Below, one piece after another: positions 62,867-64,000 of a stretch of DNA of 64,000 nt. The translations under genes and the position numbers were made by a program. The DNA is taken from assembly GCA_013399115.1 (NCBI GenBank), contig VXAA01006526.1, positions 578,664 to 642,663 of the forward strand, written 5' to 3'. This DNA is from Anseranas semipalmata. Its lineage: Eukaryota > Chordata > Aves > Anseriformes > Anseranatidae. The first letter of the stretch is position 1; the number at the start of each line of letters is the position of its first letter. The notes under the pieces are model-generated. The model was not told where the DNA came from. It saw nothing but the letters and a program-made list of their open reading frames with translations, and did not search any database.

Positions 62867-64000
62867 TGTGCTATAGATTTGAGGTTTGGATTGTGCTAGC
62901 ATATTTCAGTTCAAGCATAAGTTATTGCTCAAGTTCATCCATATTGATTATCTGCACTGTCAACATCCAGTCTTGACCCCAGAGGCAGCTGTGGAAGCTC
63001 TGTTGAATTTGCAGAGCTCCATTGCCCTGCTGGCTCTATCTTCCCGTATCAATTGACCCAACAGTTCCGTGTTGCAGGTAGAATTTGTGGTGATGGCTCT
63101 TTGCATTCAATCAAAGAAATTCCAGATATGTTGCAAAATCATTGTGGAAATGGGAAGTTATGCAAAGGTATTAGAAAAGTACACTTTGCATGCTGGTGAA
63201 CAGTATCAATGTTTGTGAATACCCAAGCTACGAGTTTGCAGAAAATTTGAATAGAGTCTCTCTAGAGAGCTTTTGGTGCTTTGATAATTTATGAACATCA
63301 GAAGAGCATGGATGAAGGAAGCATTGGATGAGGCAATGCAGCCACATAAATGTGCATGGTGAGGAAGCAGATAGAATTAATGTAAAAGTATCTTTAAGGA
63401 CCCAAGAGGAAGGTAGATGAAAGGAACTACCTTTAAGCCAGCCCTGTGTATTTGCAGGAAGTTCCAAGTAGAGCTTGCTCCATTGGTCTGATAGCACTTA
63501 TCTGGAAGGGAAGATTATTGTTACTCAAGTCTGAATAAGAAATAACTTCAGCATTTAAAACACATGCCATGCTAGGGCTGAACCTTAGGTCTGATTCAGA
63601 GACAGCATAGAGTGCAACTATACCCTCTGAAGTAGATCCCCTAACTGATTTCATACAGGCTTTTCTGGTTCTGAACTGTTTCAAGAATTTAGACTTGCTA
63701 GGTTGGCTTTGAATGCAGGAAACCCACAAACAGCTGTCACACTTTCTTCATCCTGACTCCTGGCCCTTCTGCTCTCTGCTTTGTTACTCTGAAGCCTGTG
63801 AAAAGACAGTGGTCTACAGACTGACTTCTTCAAGAGTTTCATGTCTCTAGGCACAAAGAAATTTGCCTTGTGACAGAAGCTATCTCCACATTATGCTGAG
63901 GAACTGAACACGTACAGGTTGCTGAAGAACAGTCTGTATGCTGTATTACAGAAAGGAAAGAACAGCTTTTGTGGTTTAGACAAGTTAAGAGCTGGCAATG

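Larger units (their letters stand above)
60561..64000. other. Non-coding stretch, no gene seen
   Basis: Apart from (GT)14 at 61535-61562 and the alternating tract at 62818-62866, nothing is recognised. The two overlapping minus-strand frames at 63228-63729 (89 and 98 codons) show no domain and no support from context. Confidence 0.7.

Overview
This 64 kb window looks like AT-rich avian nuclear DNA, either intergenic or inside a very large intron. The best organism evidence is the CR1 LINE material. Two short 3' tails (about 14.74-14.81 kb and 55.91-55.96 kb) carry the bird-type 'ACTAGATGATCTTGTAGGTC ... CTATGAT' ending. A 0.6 kb block at 38.05-38.68 kb matches the CR1 ORF2 endonuclease. Interspersed repeats are sparse and there is no SINE crowd, as expected for a bird. 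Family names are from memory of consensus sequences, because no database search was possible.

I found no protein-coding gene, exon, tRNA, rRNA, CRISPR array or CpG island that I can defend. Every open frame is short (153 codons or fewer). The longest ones are explained by repeats: an old CR1 tail at 4.7-4.9 kb, the CR1 endonuclease at 38 kb, and a 25-bp minisatellite at 24.8 kb.

Layout: 0-4.7 kb, unique AT-rich DNA; 4.70-4.86 kb, old CR1 tail (minus strand); 9.67-9.77 kb, probable CR1 ORF2 scrap (minus); 14.74-14.81 kb, avian CR1 tail (plus); 15.86-15.92 kb, twin poly-T tracts; 16.4-16.7 kb, two perfect inverted repeats; 22.2 kb, assembly gap in poly-T; 24.8-24.95 kb, 25-bp minisatellite; 27.13-27.16 kb, G-tract cluster; 30.5 kb, possible MIR-like piece; 32.3-33.1 kb, decayed CR1 reverse-transcriptase pieces (minus); 38.05-38.68 kb, CR1 endonuclease (plus); 40.2 kb, gap in poly-T; 43.38-43.76 kb, old CR1 3' end (plus); 50.88 kb, gap; 55.9 kb, avian CR1 tail (plus); 60.47-60.56 kb, MIR-like SINE (plus); 61.53 kb, (GT)14; 62.82-62.87 kb, 49-bp alternating purine-pyrimidine tract.

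No genes act together here and I see no new biological system. The observations most worth checking are the 5'-type CR1 piece without its tail, the near-perfect minisatellite, the Z-DNA-prone palindromic tract, the 12-bp inverted repeat at 16.4 kb, and the plus-strand excess of long poly-T runs. That excess weakly hints that the plus strand is the sense strand of a transcribed intron.
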